Shown here one piece after another: positions 61,726 through 64,000 of a stretch of DNA of 64,000 nucleotides. Position numbers and translations under genes: made by a program. Numbering within the stretch: position 1 is the first letter of the stretch; every line of letters begins with the position of its first letter. Source of the DNA: Burkholderia sp. GAS332 (GTDB taxonomy: Bacteria > Pseudomonadota > Gammaproteobacteria > Burkholderiales > Burkholderiaceae); the NCBI GenBank assembly GCA_900142905.1, contig FSRV01000002.1:3286001-3350000 (forward strand), given 5' to 3'. The notes beneath the pieces were generated by a model, which was not told where the DNA came from, searched no databases, and saw only the letters and a program-made list of their open reading frames with translations.

Positions 61726-63048
61726 TCAACTCTGCGCCAGCGCGGCCGAACGTGCCGCGTCGCGCGCGCCCTCCTGATGCATGCGCGTGATCAACCCCAG
61801 CGCGCAGAACAGCGTAATCAGCACGTGCACGATCCCCAGCGCGACGACCGACAGAATCGAACCGGTCGCGCCCAACAGGTATTGCCCGAGGATCGGCGTA
61901 GTCCCGGCGAACACCATGCCGCAGATCTGATAGGAAAGCGAAATACCCGTGTAGCGCACCTGAACCGGAAACGACTTCGCCAGAATACCGGCCATTGCTG
62001 CGTAGTACAGCGAGTGCGGAATCGAGGCGAGCGCCATCCCCAGCATCGCCAGTTTCGTCGAGCCGGTGGCGATGAGGGAGAACATCACCGGCAGTGCGAT
62101 GATTTCCGGCACCAGCATGTAAATGACCGCTTTTTTCAGGTCCATTTTCGTGGCCAGCACCGCGCCGAATGGTTGCACGATCAACTGCACAATAATCGCA
62201 CCGGTAATCACCGTCAGAAACTGCGTGCGGTCGAAGCCGATACTCGTCACCGCCCAGGACAGCGCGAAGGTGGTCTTGAAGTAGGTCGCCGACAGGCCGA
62301 TCACGCAGGCGCCCACGCCCATCGCCACCAGACCTTTATGGTTGCGCAGCACTTCGCCGATCGGCAGTTTCGCAACCTTGTTCTTGTCCTTCAACTCCTG
62401 CATGGCCGGCGACTCTTCGACGCTCATTCGGATGAACATGCCGACCACCACCAGCAACGCGGAGAACAGGAACGGGATGCGCCATCCCCAGGTCATGAAC
62501 TGGTGGTCCGGCAGCATCGACGTCAACAGGAAGGCCACCGTTGCCAGCAGATTGCCGGCGGGCGAGCCTTGTTGCGCGAATGCGGAGTAGAGGATTTCCT
62601 TACCCTTGGGCGCATGTTCCGACGACAGCACCACCGCGCCGCCCCACTCGCCGCCCATCGCTATGCCCTGCATCAGACGGAACAGAATCAGCAGCGCGGG
62701 CGCCAGTAGCCCGACCTGGTTGTAGGTGGGCAGCAAGCCCATGCCGGTCGTGCAGCAACCCATCAACATCAGCGTGATGATCAGCGTCTTCTTGCGGCCG
62801 ACTTTATCGCCGAGGTGACCGAAGATGATCCCGCCGATCGGACGCGCCAGAAAGCCTACCCAGAAAGTCGCGAACGCCGCGAGTGTGCCGGCTAGCGCGG
62901 ACGTTGTCGGGAAGAAGATCTTGCCCAGCACGAGCGCCGCCGCCGTGCTGTACGCATAGAAGTCATACCATTCGATCGTTGTCCCAACGAATGATGCGAT
63001 ACCCGCCTTGCGGGCATTCCGGTGTTGCGTGTCGAGCGTGAGCGCCAT
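61726..63048 (-). CDS. MHS-family MFS transporter (shikimate/dicarboxylate type)
   Basis: A 440-aa metabolite:H+ symporter with the family signatures ASFVGTTIEWYDFYAYSTAAALV at helix 1, FGHLGDKVGRKKTLI in loop 2-3 and GIAMGGEWGGAVVLSSEHAP. It resembles the MHS protein at 19526 only at family level. It is divergent from the IclR regulator at 63292, and the 243-nt gap holds an inverted repeat, so the pair is probably a regulator and its transport target. Substrates of the family are organic acids such as 2-oxoglutarate, citrate or shikimate. Confidence 0.9.
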   Translation of the reverse strand: MALTLDTQHRNARKAGIASFVGTTIEWYDFYAYSTAAALVLGKIFFPTTSALAGTLAAFATFWVGFLARPIGGIIFGHLGDKVGRKKTLIITLMLMGCCTTGMGLLPTYNQVGLLAPALLILFRLMQGIAMGGEWGGAVVLSSEHAPKGKEILYSAFAQQGSPAGNLLATVAFLLTSMLPDHQFMTWGWRIPFLFSALLVVVGMFIRMSVEESPAMQELKDKNKVAKLPIGEVLRNHKGLVAMGVGACVIGLSATYFKTTFALSWAVTSIGFDRTQFLTVITGAIIVQLIVQPFGAVLATKMDLKKAVIYMLVPEIIALPVMFSLIATGSTKLAMLGMALASIPHSLYYAAMAGILAKSFPVQVRYTGISLSYQICGMVFAGTTPILGQYLLGATGSILSVVALGIVHVLITLFCALGLITRMHQEGARDAARSAALAQS

Positions 63049-63111
63049 CGTGGTACGTCTCCATTTTGTGTCGCGAATGCCGGCGGCGGACTCAAGGTCC
63101 GCTCAGTGCCA

Positions 63112-63149
63112 TTGTTCGTCTAAAGAACTTACATTCCAATAACGAACAA
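63112..63149. promoter_or_regulatory. Candidate IclR operator
   Basis: Perfect 8-bp inverted repeat (TTGTTCGT ... ACGAACAA) with a 22-nt spacer, located between the divergent transporter and IclR genes. The position and symmetry suggest regulator binding, but the wide spacer makes the call tentative. Confidence 0.4.
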
Positions 63150-63291
63150 GAAGCGCGACTATAGGTACCGCTCGTCACAGGCGTCAATTAAGGGATTACC
63201 CTGCAACCACCGCATGCCATGGCATCCAGAGGCTAGGTGTATACCCCGTCCCCTATTGCCATCGCGCTATCGGTATATCGATAATGTTCTC

Positions 63292-64000
63292 ATGGATGTG
63301 AAAACTGCAGTACGCGTCTTCGACGTGATAAACCTCTTTGCCGAAGTGCGGCAACCCATGATCTACAGCGAGATCGCGCGTCGAACCGAGATCCCGCTGT
63401 CGAGTTGTCACGCGCTTTTGCAAACCATGGTGGCCAAGGGCTACCTCTACGCGCCGGGCGTGAAGGCCGGCTATTACCCCACGCAACGGCTGTTGCATGT
63501 CGCCCGCGACATTTGCAGCGAAGACCCGCTGACACTGTTGTTCCAGCCGCTGCTCACCGCCCTGCGCGACGCCACCGGCGAGACCGCGGCGCTCGCCACG
63601 CTGGCCGGCAACCGCGTCGTGTACCTCGACGTGATGGAGTCGCGCCAGAAGATCCGCTATAGCGACGAGCCAGGCGGTTTCATGTACGTGCATGCCAGTG
63701 CGGCGGGCAAAGCTTTGCTCGGCGCCCTGTCCGTGGACGCGCGCCGCAAGCTGCTCGACAGTTGCGAGCCCTTGAGCGCGTCGACTGATGGGTCGGTGAT
63801 CGAACGAAAGGCGCTCGAGATCGAAGTGGAGCAAGGCGTGAAAAACGGCTGGCATCGTTCGACGGGCGAAAACGTCGAAGACGTGGCCGGACTGGCGCGC
63901 GGCTTCCTGATCCACGGCGAGGCGTTCGCGCTCGTGATCGGTGGCCCCAAGGCGCGGCTGTTGAAAAACGAACCCCGCGCGATCGAAGCGCTGGTTGAAA
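63292..64000 (+). CDS. IclR-family transcriptional regulator (3' end beyond window)
   Basis: An open frame from ATG 63292 to the window edge, 236 codons without a stop. The N-terminal winged HTH is visible (residues 5-60, IYSEIARRTEIPLSSCHALL), followed by the IclR effector domain (LLFQPLLTALRDATGETAAL, YVHASAAGKALLGALS). IclR proteins are about 250-270 aa, so nearly all of it is present. It probably controls the divergent MHS transporter and itself. Confidence 0.88.
   Translation, partial: MDVKTAVRVFDVINLFAEVRQPMIYSEIARRTEIPLSSCHALLQTMVAKGYLYAPGVKAGYYPTQRLLHVARDICSEDPLTLLFQPLLTALRDATGETAALATLAGNRVVYLDVMESRQKIRYSDEPGGFMYVHASAAGKALLGALSVDARRKLLDSCEPLSASTDGSVIERKALEIEVEQGVKNGWHRSTGENVEDVAGLARGFLIHGEAFALVIGGPKARLLKNEPRAIEALVE

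Noticed and set aside
1..64000. CRISPR arrays, prophage genes, rRNA operons or integrases
   Set aside because: No regularly spaced repeats, phage structural genes, rRNA sequence or integrase frames were seen; only transposase scraps at 22.7 and 48.2 kb.

Overview
The window reads as a chromosomal segment of a Burkholderiaceae betaproteobacterium, most likely Paraburkholderia or Burkholderia. The grounds are high GC, densely packed GC-rich genes, two Burkholderia-style trimeric porins, many aromatic-acid type MFS permeases, and a complete selenocysteine/formate dehydrogenase block. The species call is an inference from gene style, not from a marker gene.

Layout. (1) 0.2-13.0 kb: an oxidative catabolic and export cluster, nearly all on the minus strand. 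It holds an IorAB-type molybdenum hydroxylase, a DUF1329 protein, an alpha/beta hydrolase, an FAD monooxygenase, an aldehyde dehydrogenase, a YCF48-type propeller and an RND/MMPL exporter, with a TetR regulator on the plus strand. A truncated AraC gene and a frameshifted, 3'-truncated TetR paralogue lie at 13.1-14.3 kb. (2) 14.3-19.5 kb: a glutarate/glutaryl-CoA module (ETF-QO, class III CoA transferase, glutaryl-CoA dehydrogenase, divergent LysR regulator with a perfect inverted repeat), followed by an MHS-family transporter. (3) 21.3-22.9 kb: a gene graveyard with pieces of maleylacetate reductase, a sugar ABC permease and a Tn3-type transposase. (4) 22.8-48.0 kb: an aromatic-acid catabolic region with two paralogous AraC regulators, two porins, a Tsx-like channel, two related MFS permeases, an MCP, a seven-bladed lactonase, a 2-oxoglutarate-semialdehyde-type dehydrogenase, and an eight-gene minus-strand operon. 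The operon encodes two 4,5-dihydroxyphthalate decarboxylase-like proteins, LigJ-like and LigI-like hydrolases, an MFS permease, a class III extradiol dioxygenase, an HpcH/HpaI aldolase and a ThDP enzyme. An IS6-type transposase remnant marks its upstream edge. (5) 48.6-61.6 kb: tRNA-Sec, selB, selA, fdhE and the three formate dehydrogenase subunits in one direction, with an in-frame UGA and SECIS in the alpha subunit; selD, selU/mnmH and a permease in the other. (6) 61.7-64 kb: a second MHS transporter and a divergent IclR regulator that runs off the end.

Main discovery. Six sites in region 4 share one ungapped, roughly 35-bp element, and each is followed at the same 23-nt spacing by a -10-like hexamer. 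All six point towards a gene of the region: porin 1, the Tsx-like channel, the lactonase, a broken dihydroxyphthalate decarboxylase-like gene, the semialdehyde dehydrogenase and the eight-gene operon. This looks like a coherent AraC-controlled regulon for uptake and meta-type cleavage of an unidentified aromatic acid. Its natural regulator is probably one or both of the paired AraC proteins inside it.

How the genes could cooperate (inference): porins and the Tsx-like channel pass the substrate through the outer membrane, the MFS permeases take it into the cytoplasm, the decarboxylase-like and ThDP enzymes prepare the ring acid, and the extradiol dioxygenase opens it. The LigI/LigJ/aldolase set then carries the product to pyruvate and oxaloacetate-type compounds. 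The absence of a LigA partner and of a LigC-type dehydrogenase, and an unusual Asn in the LigI-like protein, suggest a variant pathway rather than the textbook protocatechuate 4,5-pathway.
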